A DNA stretch of 64,000 bases from Gracilimonas sp. (GCF_017641085.1 NZ_JAEPPI010000002.1:1-64000), one strand, 5' to 3'; positions 53,055-61,989 are shown, numbered from the stretch's first letter. Made by a program: numbers and translations. The notes: a model not told the origin generated them from the sequence alone.

Positions 53055-53579
53055 TTATCCTCTCACCCTGTTTACTGTTTGATAAATGCTGTAGAATTTA
53101 GTGCCCTTAAAAGCCTGCACAATCTTCCATTTTTGGATTTTGGCATGAATGTGCTCCCGATACTGCAAAACCCCATACCGGACCAATGAAAAAACAGGGA
53201 AGCATAGTAAAATGGCGATCACAAAACTTCCGATAACTACGGTGTTATAGAATTCGGTAAGAGCAACCCATTCGTTGTTATACATTGCCGTCCAGGTTTC
53301 CTGCATACTTTCCAGCTCCAGCAACCAAACTCCGAAGCTGTGAAATAGCGGGTCTGCGAGATAAGCTATTCCGCTGAAGATGGTAAATGAGAGAATGGCC
53401 ATCCCGATATTGACTTTAAGTACCAGAATCAGCACAACAATTAACAGATTATGCAACGACGACAGGGGAGTAAGCCCGATTATCATTCCAAGGATGATAC
53501 CACCTGCTATCTGCCCAGGCGAGGCTTCAGAAGCCAGTGCTTTTAGCAGCTTGGCGATGTAACGCATTAACAAGAACAT
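53055..53579 (-). CDS. TIGR03546-family membrane protein
   Basis: A 174-aa protein with about four transmembrane helices. The N-terminal ASEASPGQIAGGIILGMIIGLTPL segment is of DUF2062-like character. It ends with an amphipathic basic tail (QKWKIVQAFKGTKFYSIYQTV). AAGGAG lies before the start. It belongs to the TIGR03546 family, the known partner of TIGR03545, and the two are adjacent here (gap 4 bases). Function unknown. A TAnnTTTG box lies 30 bases upstream. Confidence 0.82.
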   Translation of the reverse strand: MFLLMRYIAKLLKALASEASPGQIAGGIILGMIIGLTPLSSLHNLLIVVLILVLKVNIGMAILSFTIFSGIAYLADPLFHSFGVWLLELESMQETWTAMYNNEWVALTEFYNTVVIGSFVIAILLCFPVFSLVRYGVLQYREHIHAKIQKWKIVQAFKGTKFYSIYQTVNRVRG

Positions 53580-53609
53580 ATTTGCTCCTTACCTTAATTT
53601 ATTCAAGAT

Positions 53610-53617
53610 CAAAAGTA
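53610..53617 (-). promoter_or_regulatory. TAnnTTTG promoter box of the TIGR03546-TIGR03545 operon
   Basis: Minus-strand TACTTTTG matches the consensus exactly and lies 30 bases before the first gene of the pair, with AAGGAG between it and the ATG. Confidence 0.5.
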
Positions 53618-53777
53618 ACTGAAATAACGTTTAAAATCTTATTTGGTCCTTAGTCAGAATAATATATTCGGACCAGAGTTTATCATTAAAGTACTCATAC
53701 CTGCTTACATTGAATATGTTTTCTGAGTATTTATCGTTTATATTTCTGAACATTCTAAGAGATTAATCAACCGCCTT

Positions 53778-55136
53778 ATGTTTAACCGTTCCCCTTTACC
53801 TGTCGCCATCACCGTTTTGGCCCTGTTTTTTTCAAGCTGTGACCTTTCCGAAACAAAAGAAAAAAGTGACGCCCCTTTTCCTTGCAAAGATGGCACCGCC
53901 ATGGATTATGCTTGTGACAATGTGGATTTATTCGCCCATGTTTCCATATTTGAGCTTACCGGACAGTCATCCGGGGTGTATTTAAATGATATTTGGGGCT
54001 GGACCGATCCACAAACCGAAAAAGAATATGCATTGGTTGGCCTGACGAACGGAATGTCTTTTGTGGATATTTCTGATCCCGAGAACCCGGTAGTGGTTGG
54101 CCGGATGCCGGAATCGAACCTTAATGCAAAGTATAAAGCGCTTCCGCTTGATCAATATCCGGCTTGTAATCTCGGGCTTGGAACCACAGCACGATCCAAA
54201 TCAATCAATCAGGGCTCTTCCTGGCGCGATGTGAAAGTGTATGACAATCATGCATTCGTGGTTAGTGATGCTCAGCCCCATGGAATGCAGGTGCTGGACC
54301 TCACCAAACTTCGCGACTACGACGGCTCACCCATATTGCTCGAGCATGATGCTTTATACGACCAGTTCGGGCCATCCCACAACATTGTTATAAACGAGCA
54401 AACCGGTTTTGCTTATGCCGCCGGCGTAACGCAATCCATGATGTGCGGTAGCCGGGACAGCACCGGCTTACACATGATTGATATTCGTGATCCCAAAAAC
54501 CCAACGTATTCCGGTTGCTACATCGATACCGAACCGGGCTTTTATCGTGTGGCTCCTGGTTATATTCACGATGCCCAGTGCGTAATTTACAGCGGACCTG
54601 ATTCTGAGCACCAGGGTAAAGAAGTGTGCTTTAACTCTGCCGAAGGTAATGTGGTTATCGCCGATGTTTCAGACAAAGAAAACCCAACCACCATCGGCTT
54701 TGAGCGCCAGGCTGATATGCAGTACTCGCACCAGGGTTGGTTGACTGAAGATCAGTCTTACTTTTTAATGAATGATGAACTTGATGAGCGAAACCTCGGT
54801 CGCGGTACCAAAACGTATGTTTGGGATGTTCGCGATCTGGAGAATCCGGAATTTGTAGGATATTACGAACACAGCACCTTTTCCATTGATCACAACCTGT
54901 ATGTGAAAGGAAATTATGCTTACGAAACGAATTATAATTCCGGACTGCAGATTCTTGACCTGTCGGATGTAGAAAATGCCAATCTTGAGCGCGTTGCCTA
55001 TTTCGACACTCAGCCTGCCACCGATGCCTCCTCTTTTAAGGGAACCTGGAGTAACTATCCCTATTTTGAAAGCGGAATGGTTATTCTAAGTGATATCGAA
55101 ACCGGCTTATTTATCGTTCGCCCTAATTTGGATTAA
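53778..55136 (+). CDS. Choice-of-anchor B family lipoprotein (LVIVD repeats)
   Basis: A 452-aa lipoprotein (lipobox LFFSSC) with a beta-propeller-like series of repeats: DIWGWTDPQTEKEYALVGLTNGMSFVDISDPENPVVVG, then VLDLTKLRD, MIDIRDPKNPTYSG, IADVSDKENPTTIG and VWDVRDLENPEFVG. The repeated D(I/V)xDPxNPxxxG is the LVIVD pattern. This matches the choice-of-anchor B family, where the same surface domain carries different anchors; here the anchor is a lipid. Function unknown, probably extracellular. A terminator follows. Confidence 0.88.
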   Translation: MFNRSPLPVAITVLALFFSSCDLSETKEKSDAPFPCKDGTAMDYACDNVDLFAHVSIFELTGQSSGVYLNDIWGWTDPQTEKEYALVGLTNGMSFVDISDPENPVVVGRMPESNLNAKYKALPLDQYPACNLGLGTTARSKSINQGSSWRDVKVYDNHAFVVSDAQPHGMQVLDLTKLRDYDGSPILLEHDALYDQFGPSHNIVINEQTGFAYAAGVTQSMMCGSRDSTGLHMIDIRDPKNPTYSGCYIDTEPGFYRVAPGYIHDAQCVIYSGPDSEHQGKEVCFNSAEGNVVIADVSDKENPTTIGFERQADMQYSHQGWLTEDQSYFLMNDELDERNLGRGTKTYVWDVRDLENPEFVGYYEHSTFSIDHNLYVKGNYAYETNYNSGLQILDLSDVENANLERVAYFDTQPATDASSFKGTWSNYPYFESGMVILSDIETGLFIVRPNLD

Positions 55137-55160
55137 CCTTCAGCCAAATTCCTGAAATTT

Positions 55161-55190
55161 AAAGCCCGAATTCACCTTCGGGCTTTTCTG
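55161..55190 (+). terminator. Terminator after the choice-of-anchor B gene
   Basis: Stem AAAGCCCGAA/TTCGGGCTTT (55161-55170 with 55177-55186) and a 6-base loop followed by TTCTG. It lies 24 bases after the stop codon. Confidence 0.85.
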
Positions 55191-55375
55191 TATCTGTAAG
55201 GGGCAGTTTCGGTTGCATTCATTCTGGCGTCCGGATTACAGCTATGTTAACTGCATGTTACCGAAATGTCGGTTCTTTTGAGATAAGGGGATATTTACGT
55301 ACATTTAGCACGCTTTTAACATGGCCGGAAAGGCCACTCTAATCACAATTACAGCGAAAATCTCAGCGCATATTT

Positions 55376-56602
55376 ATGGATTTATTTGATAAGCTTGAGG
55401 GCCGACCAAGTCCGCTTGGCCCATTCACTTCTGAAGGTTACGGGTACTACACTTTTCCTAAACTGGAAGGACCTTTGGGACCGGAAATGCAATTCAACGG
55501 CAAGGATATGGTCGTTTGGAGTATTAACGACTACCTCGGCATTGGAAGCAACGAGGAAATTAAAAAAGTGGACACTGAAGCCACCGCAAAATACAGCCTG
55601 AGTGCACCAATGGGTGCCCGGCTGATGACCGGTAACACTACCGAGCACGAAAAACTGGAAGAAGAACTGGCAGCTTTTGTACACAAAGAATCTGCTCAGC
55701 TTCTCAACTATGGTTATCAGGGCATTATGAGTACCATCCACTCCCTGGTAGATCGCAATGACTTCCTTATTTACGATGAGCTGAGCCACGCTTGTATTGT
55801 AGATGGAAAGCAGCTTTCCATGGCCGACAAGTCTGTGTTTAAGCATAACGACATCGAAAGCTTTAAAAAGCAACTGTACCGTGCCGACAAAAAACGCAAA
55901 GACAATTCTTCCATCCTTGTTGTAACGGAAGGTGTTTTTGGCATGACCGGAGACCTCGGTATTCTTAAAGAAATTATTGAGCTCAAAAAAGAAGTGCCTT
56001 TCCGCTTGTTGGTAGATGATGCCCACGGTATTGGAACAATGGGTGAAGACGGTTCCGGTACAGGAACACACCTTGGCATTCAGGATGGAATTGATGTGTA
56101 CTTCGGTACTTTCGCAAAATCATTTGCCTTGATCGGAGCTTTTATTGCTTCCGAGCCGCGTGTTATTGAATTCCTGAAAGCCAACTCACGCAGTCAGGTA
56201 TTTGCTAAATCACTACCTCTGCCTATGGCTGTTACTGCACGCAAACGCCTGCAGATGATTAAAGATCATCCTGAGTGGCGAGAACAACTGTGGAGTAATA
56301 CACTCAAACTTCGCGAAGGACTTCGTGATCTGGGATATACGGTTCTTCCATCAGAAAGCCCGGTAACTCCGGTTCTGACTAAAGGAAGCACGGATCTATG
56401 CCAGGATATTATGCGCAAGCTTCGTGAAGAACACGGCGTATTTGTAAGTGGTGTTGCCTATCCGGTAGTTCCTAAAGGAACAGTACTGATTCGCCTCATC
56501 CCTACCGCAGCTCATAACGATGCACACATCGAAAAAACTCTTAAAGCTTTTGGGGCAATCAAAGAGTTTGTATTCGAAGCTGCTGAAAAGCTTAGTGCTT
56601 AA
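55376..56602 (+). CDS. Alpha-oxoamine synthase (serine palmitoyltransferase/KBL/cysteate acyltransferase-like)
   Basis: A 408-aa fold-type I PLP enzyme that condenses an acyl thioester with an amino acid and releases CO2. Key blocks are GARLMTGNTTEHEKLEEELA, DELSHACIVDG, LLVDDAHGIGTMGEDGSGTG and the PLP lysine in YFGTFAKSFALIGAFIAS. The N-terminal YGYYTFPKLEGPLGPEMQFNGKDMVVWSINDYLG resembles the Bacteroidota group involved in sphingolipid or sulfonolipid base synthesis, rather than BioF or Kbl. The acyl and amino substrates cannot be read. It is a single gene with its own terminator, so no pathway neighbours help. Confidence 0.85.
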   Translation: MDLFDKLEGRPSPLGPFTSEGYGYYTFPKLEGPLGPEMQFNGKDMVVWSINDYLGIGSNEEIKKVDTEATAKYSLSAPMGARLMTGNTTEHEKLEEELAAFVHKESAQLLNYGYQGIMSTIHSLVDRNDFLIYDELSHACIVDGKQLSMADKSVFKHNDIESFKKQLYRADKKRKDNSSILVVTEGVFGMTGDLGILKEIIELKKEVPFRLLVDDAHGIGTMGEDGSGTGTHLGIQDGIDVYFGTFAKSFALIGAFIASEPRVIEFLKANSRSQVFAKSLPLPMAVTARKRLQMIKDHPEWREQLWSNTLKLREGLRDLGYTVLPSESPVTPVLTKGSTDLCQDIMRKLREEHGVFVSGVAYPVVPKGTVLIRLIPTAAHNDAHIEKTLKAFGAIKEFVFEAAEKLSA

Positions 56603-56630
56603 TTAAAGCCCTGCTTTTTTAATTTTATTG

Positions 56631-56667
56631 AAAAGCCTGCTTGTTCATTCAAGCAGGCTTTTTTTGT
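56631..56667 (+). terminator. Terminator after the oxoamine synthase gene
   Basis: Stem AAAAGCCTGCTTG/CAAGCAGGCTTTT (56631-56643 with 56650-56662) with a 6-base loop and a seven-T run. It is 29 bases after the stop. Confidence 0.92.
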
Positions 56668-56688
56668 TTTATGCATCCCATCCCAAAT

Positions 56689-56764
56689 AGCGCAAGCGTC
56701 CGCTTGTGCTTTATTTGAACAGGAAAACCAATTTAGAATTACCTTTCGTCCAAGCAGACGCTTG
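56689..56764. repeat. Paired CAAGCG palindromes
   Basis: AGCGCAAGCG-TC-CGCTTGTGCT (56689-56710) is a near-perfect palindrome, and CAAGCAGACGCTTG (56751-56764) is a related smaller one in the opposite sense. The shared CAAGCGTCCGCTTG/CAAGCAGACGCTTG core suggests a dispersed repeat. It lies between two convergent genes. Confidence 0.55.
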
Positions 56765-56815
56765 AGCCAGAATCAGCCTCATCAATACTTATATGCATTA
56801 ATATGCAAATGCATA

Positions 56816-57595
56816 TTATGCCTGGACGCGGACCTGTTCGTGAGAAAAGCTTCGGATGTCATAATCTTTATTGAGCGCAATGAGCGAACCCGATTCATCC
56901 ACTCCGAGAAACTTAAACTCGCCATCCAGCTGTTCGTCATTTACTTCCAGCCGGGTCCATTCTCCAAAACCAATCAGTGCCCGGTTTATCTGTTTCACCA
57001 GGTCGGCATCAAACTGATTCCATAACCGATAGCGGTATTCAATTTTTTGAAGGATATCGGCCAACACCTTTTCTCTTGAAAACTCTTTGCCGCATTCCTT
57101 CCTTAAAGAGGTAGCTTTTTCAGCCAACCCTCCCTGAAACTCAACTTGGTTTATATTTAAGCCGAGGCCAACTACCACACGTTCCAGCTTATTTCCGGAG
57201 AACTGAGTTTCGGTGAGAATACCGCAGAGTTTTTTGCCATTACACAGGATGTCGTTAGGCCATTTCAGTTTGGTATCAACTTCTGCGCAGGCATTCACAA
57301 TTTCTGAAACAGCCAGGGCACATGCTAAAGTAAGCAAGGTAAACCGTTCGGCTTTCTGAGGCTCAAAAACCAGGCTGAAGGTTAGATTCTTCCCCGGTTC
57401 AGCCTTCCATATACGATCGTATTGCCCCCGCCCCCCGGTTTGATCATCCGTTAAAACCAGCGCTCCATGTTGAGAATTCTCCCCATTAAGCTGCTTTGAA
57501 TAGGAGTTGGTTGAGGGCAATTCCTCAAAAAAATAAAAGCTACGCCCCAGCCAGGACGTAGCTAAATGATTCTCAAAAAGTTCTGAATCGAACAA
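56816..57595 (-). CDS. birA: Biotin--[acetyl-CoA-carboxylase] ligase
   Basis: A 259-aa single-domain biotin protein ligase lacking the N-terminal DNA-binding domain of E. coli BirA, so it attaches biotin but does not repress. It has FFEELPSTNSYSKQL, the biotin/ATP loop LTDDQTGGRGQYDRIWKAEPGKNLTFSL (GRGQ/GRGR motif), KWPNDILCNGKKLCGILTE and VVGLGLNINQ. The start is a TTG; the frame has a TGA two codons upstream and no other standard start in between. Confidence 0.93.
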   Translation of the reverse strand: MFDSELFENHLATSWLGRSFYFFEELPSTNSYSKQLNGENSQHGALVLTDDQTGGRGQYDRIWKAEPGKNLTFSLVFEPQKAERFTLLTLACALAVSEIVNACAEVDTKLKWPNDILCNGKKLCGILTETQFSGNKLERVVVGLGLNINQVEFQGGLAEKATSLRKECGKEFSREKVLADILQKIEYRYRLWNQFDADLVKQINRALIGFGEWTRLEVNDEQLDGEFKFLGVDESGSLIALNKDYDIRSFSHEQVRVQA

Positions 57596-57688
57596 AATTC
57601 AATCTCGCATTAGTTAGTGATAAACCCACCGAATCATACAAAGTAAAATAAACCCGGTAATGTTCCAGCAAAAAATTGGGATCTGTTA

Positions 57689-57988
57689 TCACTCCCCAAT
57701 CGAGACTACAGAATCTTCGGTACCAAATTCATTAGGCACGTATTTGTCCGCGGCATCGTCGTTTTCCCAGCGCTCGCCATCAATAAAGTATTTAAACTTA
57801 TACTCGTTCTCAGGCTTCAGGCGAAGCGTGGTGGTCCAGGCATCTTTTTTCTTTTCCAGTTTTTCAGAAGCGGTATCCCAGTCGTTAAAGTCGCCGGCAA
57901 CGGCCACTTCCTTTTCGGCCCATTCGGCGGGGATCGTAAGTGTTACTTTACATACTGTTCTTTTTGGAGTGAATTCTTTTGAAATCAT
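57689..57988 (-). CDS. Small glycogen-binding (CBM48/AMPK1-type) protein
   Basis: A 99-aa protein that is essentially one carbohydrate-binding module of the isoamylase N-terminal/AMPK glycogen-binding class. EVAVAGDFNDWDTASEKLEKK and the C-terminal NEYKFKYFIDGERWENDDAADKYVPNEFG are the hallmark blocks (GDFNxW, FKYxIDGxW). No catalytic domain is attached. Such stand-alone modules probably bind glycogen or a metabolic enzyme, but no partner gene is near. Single gene, not coupled to birA. Confidence 0.9.
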   Translation of the reverse strand: MISKEFTPKRTVCKVTLTIPAEWAEKEVAVAGDFNDWDTASEKLEKKKDAWTTTLRLKPENEYKFKYFIDGERWENDDAADKYVPNEFGTEDSVVSIGE

Positions 57989-58531
57989 GACAAGTGAGTT
58001 TTATGAAGGTTAAAGACACTTAAATCTATTTATAAAATTTAATCTATACAATACTAATGCAATATTTTTGAACGCTATTATTTTAATGAACATTAATTAT
58101 TTAGTCAGAATTATAAAATTGTATAAATAATAAAATATCGGAAGCGATTCTATAACTAAGCAATTGTCCATCATAAGGTGTTTGGATTAAGAAAATAAAA
58201 TCACCGGAATGGCTTTTTGTTAATCTTTTCCTCGTTACAAACTTCCGGTTCGTCATACATGACAGAACCTCTGGTTCCTTGTTTATGGCACTGTTTTACC
58301 TATAGCAACCCCTCTGAACCAGAGGTTCAACCAGGCATTCCCAACGGGGCGTTGGGAACGAGATCAAACTTACACCGAACAGATAGGCTGTTTTACCTGA
58401 ATAGTTCTGCCAAAATAAATTATGGCAGGATATTTGTAATCATTAACGTGTAAACAGTTGAACCGCCCTTTATATAAGGTTAACTTCAACCTTCACATTA
58501 AAAATTATTCGCAGAGTACGAGTACCCCATT
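57989..58531. other. Divergent intergenic region between CBM48 gene and secA
   Basis: About 540 bases without a gene. The left half is very AT-rich and shows nothing I can name. The middle holds the composite palindromic element at 58266-58358. The right part must carry the secA promoter; there is no strong Shine-Dalgarno sequence before the secA ATG, only GAGTACGAG. No tRNA or known riboswitch seen. Confidence 0.5.
58266..58358. repeat. Composite palindromic element upstream of secA
   Basis: A perfect 12-base inverted repeat AACCTCTGGTTC/GAACCAGAGGTT (58266-58277 with 58316-58327) is followed at once by a hairpin TTCCCAACG-GGG-CGTTGGGAA (58338-58358). Both have the look of dispersed intergenic repeats. 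Neither is followed by a T run, so termination is unlikely. Confidence 0.65.
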
Positions 58532-61500
58532 ATGGATATATTAGATAAAGTTGGTAAGGTGATTACCAAAGTCTTTGGTTCCAAGAGTGAGAAGGACATT
58601 AAAAAGATTCAGCCTATCGTAGATAAAATCAAGAGCTACGAAGAGCAAATGAAGCAGCTCAGCGATGATGAGCTTAAAGGCAAAACGGAAGAGTTTAAGC
58701 AAAAAATCAAAGATGCTACGGCCGAAACGGTTGCCGAGATAAAAGAGATAAAAAAACAGCTTGATGATATTGAGAACATCGGTCCCGGCGAACACCGTGA
58801 AATGGCCGAGCACCTGGAAGAGCTGGAACAGCAGGAGCTGGACATCATCGAAGAGGTTATGGATGACATTTTGCCCGAGGCCTTTGCCGTGCTTAAAGAT
58901 ACCTGCCGACGATTTGTCGGAAAGTCCTGGAAAGTAGGCGGCAATGAAATTACCTGGGAAATGGTGCCTTATGATGTACAGCTGATTGGCGCGATTGTAC
59001 TGCACCAGGGCCGCATCGCTGAGATGAAAACCGGTGAAGGTAAAACGCTGGTCGCCATATTCCCGGCTTACCTGAATGCACTTGCCGGAAAAGGCGTACA
59101 CGTTGTGACGGTGAACAACTACCTTGCCATGCGTGATGCCGAGTGGAATGAACCTATTTTTAATTTCCACGGCTTGCATGTGGATTGTGTGGACCGCTAT
59201 CAACCCAGCACCGAACAGCGACGAAAAGCCTACAAAGCGGATATCACCTACGGAACCAATAACGAATTTGGCTTCGACTACCTCCGCGATAACATGGTAG
59301 TTGAACAGGAGCAGTTGGTTCAGCGCGAACATCACTACACCATTATTGATGAGGTTGACTCCATCCTGATTGATGAGGCCCGTACTCCACTTATCATTTC
59401 AGGTCCGGTTCCGCAGGACAACAAGTCCGGGAAATACGTGGAAATGAAGCCTCGTGTGGAATCGCTGGTTAATGCTCAGAAGAAATTGGTTGCCAATCTT
59501 GTGAAAGAAGGAAAAGAGCTGCTGGATGAAGGCGATGAAGAAAAAGCCGGACTCGCTCTCTTTCGTGCCGTTCGCGGTTTCCCGAAAAACTCACAACTGC
59601 GAAAACTTCAGCAGGATCCTAAAATTCAGAAACTGATTCAGAGTACCGAATCTTTCTACCTGCAGGATAACGCCAAAAACATGCCTGTGGTGGATGAGTA
59701 TTTGTTCTATGCGGTTGACCCGAAGATGAACTCTATCGAGATGACGGAGAAAGGCCGGGAATTCATCACCAAAAAAGGAGAAGATGAAGACTTTTTCGTA
59801 ATCCCGGATTTAGGGGAAGAAACGGCCGTCATCGAAAAAGAAATTGAAGAGCTCGAAGAAGAGAAGCTGAATGAAATCAAGAATAATGACGATTTCAGTG
59901 AAGAGTATAAAGAGAAGAAAATAGCAGAGGCCAAGCAGGAAGTCCGGCAGGAACGAGAGCGCAAGTTCAACGATCTGCACCGGTTATTTGCCGAACGCGG
60001 AGATCGTATCCACACCGTAAATCAGCTGCTGAAGGCTTACACCAACTTTGAGCGGGAAGAGGAATACATTGTTCAGGATGGCAAGGTAAATATCGTGGAT
60101 GAGCACACCGGTCGTGTACTTTCCGGACGCCGATATTCCGATGGCCTGCACCAGGCGATTGAGGCTAAGGAGGAAGTAAAAGTTGAGGCTTCCACACAGA
60201 CCTATGCTACCATTACCCTTCAGAATTATTTCCGAATGTACAACAAACTTGCCGGTATGACCGGTACCGCGGAAACAGAAGAGGGTGAGTTTAACGAGAT
60301 TTATGAACTTGATGTGGTTGTCATCCCCACCAACAAGCCTATTGCCCGCGATGACAAAGAGGACCTTGTTTTTAAAACCAAGCGGGAGAAATTTAACGCA
60401 TCGGTTGAGAAAATCCGCGAATACCATGAAAAAGGTCAGCCGGTATTGGTGGGTACCACCAGTGTTGATGTATCTGAGAAACTGAGCCGTATGCTGCAAC
60501 GCGCCGGCATTCCGCATAATGTTTTGAACGCGAAACAGCACGCCAAGGAAAGTGAAATTGTAAAGCAAGCTGGTGAAATCGGAGCCGTAACCGTAGCTAC
60601 CAACATGGCTGGTCGTGGTACCGATATTAAGCTTGCCAAAGGGGTTAAGGAAAAAGGCGGACTGGCTATTTTGGGTACCGAGCGGCATGAATCGCGCCGT
60701 ATTGACTTACAGCTTCGCGGACGTGCCGGTCGTCAGGGTGATCCCGGCGAATCACAGTTTTATGTGTCGCTGGAAGATGACCTGATGGCCTTGTTTATGA
60801 GCGACCGGGTAGCCAATGTGATGGATAAACTCAGCTTTGAAGAAGGCGAGGTTATTACTCATCCATGGATTACCAAGTCGCTGGAGCGAGCTCAAAGTAA
60901 AGTAGAGCAAAATAACTTCAGCATCCGTAAGCGACAGCTGGAATATGATGACGTGTTGAACAATCAGCGTAACGTGATTTATGCCCGAAGAAAGCACGCT
61001 CTTTCCGGGGATCAGCTGCGAACAGACATCATGGACATGCTGGATGACCTGATCGAGTCGATGGTGGAAGAACATGTAGCTGCCGGCGATTATGACGGAC
61101 TTCATGAGTCGGTATTACGTCACCTTGCCGTAGATGTGGACTATGACCGAGAGAAATGGTTCAACATGAACGAGCGGGATCTCACCGACCACATTATCGA
61201 TAAAGCTATTGCTGCTTATCGTAAGAAAGAAGAACGAATGGCCAAACCGCTTTACGAGGTAATGAAGCGAATTACGGAAGCCAATCCGGAAAATCGCCCC
61301 GATAAAGTTCAGGTTATTTTCACCGATGGAATTCGTCGCATGCGCATTGTGGTGGATGTGGAATCAGCTCTTGAAAATGAAGGACGTGAAGTTGCACGAT
61401 CCCTGGAGAAAAGCGCCATCCTTTCCATTATCGATCAAAAATGGATGGAGCACTTGAGGGAACTGGACTCCGTTAAAGAAGGTATCGGATTGCGTTCGTT

Positions 61501-61927
61501 TGCGCAGAAAGATCCGCTGCTTGAATACAAGCGTGAAGCATTTGACATGTTTAAGATGTTGCTCGACGACATCAACCAGGAAGCTATTTCATTGATATGG
61601 AAGGCGGTACCAGAAGTGCAGGCCGAGGATTCCAAACTTGAGAAAGCCCAGAAGCAGAAGTCACGCTTCGACACTTCTTCGATGGAAACCCAGCACGCCG
61701 ATTCTACCGGTATGGGACTCAAGGCGCCGGCTCAGCCTCAACAAAATGGGGGGCAGAAACCACAGGGTGGCAATGCCAAACGTCAGCCGGTTGAAGTAGC
61801 CGATGAACCCGGACGAAATGATTATGTAACTGTCCAAAACATGAGCAGCGGCGAAACCAAAGAGATCAAATGGAAATACGCCAAACGGATGGTAGATGAA
61901 GAAGGCTGGGTAGTTGTAGAGAAATAA
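58532..61927 (+). CDS. secA: Preprotein translocase ATPase SecA, long form
   Basis: A 1131-aa SecA, longer than the 901 of E. coli. It drives secreted proteins through SecYEG with ATP. Walker A is MKTGEGKTLVA (about 165-172), Walker B IIDEVDSILIDEART (about 271), and TYGTNNEFGFDYLRDNM, MAGRGTDIKLA and LRGRAGRQGDPGESQFYVSLED are invariant SecA blocks. A charged insert of about 150 residues (about 300-500, IEKEIEELEEEKLNE) explains much of the extra length. The C-terminal zinc tail (GRNDPCPCGSG...) is missing: after GRND the protein runs on as YVTVQNMSSGETKEIKW to the stop. Confidence 0.98.
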   Translation: MDILDKVGKVITKVFGSKSEKDIKKIQPIVDKIKSYEEQMKQLSDDELKGKTEEFKQKIKDATAETVAEIKEIKKQLDDIENIGPGEHREMAEHLEELEQQELDIIEEVMDDILPEAFAVLKDTCRRFVGKSWKVGGNEITWEMVPYDVQLIGAIVLHQGRIAEMKTGEGKTLVAIFPAYLNALAGKGVHVVTVNNYLAMRDAEWNEPIFNFHGLHVDCVDRYQPSTEQRRKAYKADITYGTNNEFGFDYLRDNMVVEQEQLVQREHHYTIIDEVDSILIDEARTPLIISGPVPQDNKSGKYVEMKPRVESLVNAQKKLVANLVKEGKELLDEGDEEKAGLALFRAVRGFPKNSQLRKLQQDPKIQKLIQSTESFYLQDNAKNMPVVDEYLFYAVDPKMNSIEMTEKGREFITKKGEDEDFFVIPDLGEETAVIEKEIEELEEEKLNEIKNNDDFSEEYKEKKIAEAKQEVRQERERKFNDLHRLFAERGDRIHTVNQLLKAYTNFEREEEYIVQDGKVNIVDEHTGRVLSGRRYSDGLHQAIEAKEEVKVEASTQTYATITLQNYFRMYNKLAGMTGTAETEEGEFNEIYELDVVVIPTNKPIARDDKEDLVFKTKREKFNASVEKIREYHEKGQPVLVGTTSVDVSEKLSRMLQRAGIPHNVLNAKQHAKESEIVKQAGEIGAVTVATNMAGRGTDIKLAKGVKEKGGLAILGTERHESRRIDLQLRGRAGRQGDPGESQFYVSLEDDLMALFMSDRVANVMDKLSFEEGEVITHPWITKSLERAQSKVEQNNFSIRKRQLEYDDVLNNQRNVIYARRKHALSGDQLRTDIMDMLDDLIESMVEEHVAAGDYDGLHESVLRHLAVDVDYDREKWFNMNERDLTDHIIDKAIAAYRKKEERMAKPLYEVMKRITEANPENRPDKVQVIFTDGIRRMRIVVDVESALENEGREVARSLEKSAILSIIDQKWMEHLRELDSVKEGIGLRSFAQKDPLLEYKREAFDMFKMLLDDINQEAISLIWKAVPEVQAEDSKLEKAQKQKSRFDTSSMETQHADSTGMGLKAPAQPQQNGGQKPQGGNAKRQPVEVADEPGRNDYVTVQNMSSGETKEIKWKYAKRMVDEEGWVVVEK

Positions 61928-61951
61928 TTCCTTCAACCTTCATTGCAGATA

Positions 61952-61989
61952 ACATAGTAGAGTCACAAGATTTTGTGACTCTACTATGT
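61952..61989. repeat. 17-bp-arm palindrome after secA
   Basis: Perfect arms ACATAGTAGAGTCACAA and reverse complement around loop GATT, 24 bases after the secA stop. It has the GTAGAGTCACAA...TTGTGACTCTAC core that differs from 42076-42119 at one base pair of that core, changed on both arms. Confidence 0.85.

Noticed and set aside
55382-56071. 229-codon minus-strand frame inside the oxoamine synthase gene
   Set aside because: The plus strand carries all catalytic motifs of a PLP enzyme in this stretch; the opposite frame shows no recognisable domain.
58541-59335. 264-codon frame on the minus strand inside secA
   Set aside because: It is the antisense of conserved secA coding sequence, has no family motifs and no ribosome site.
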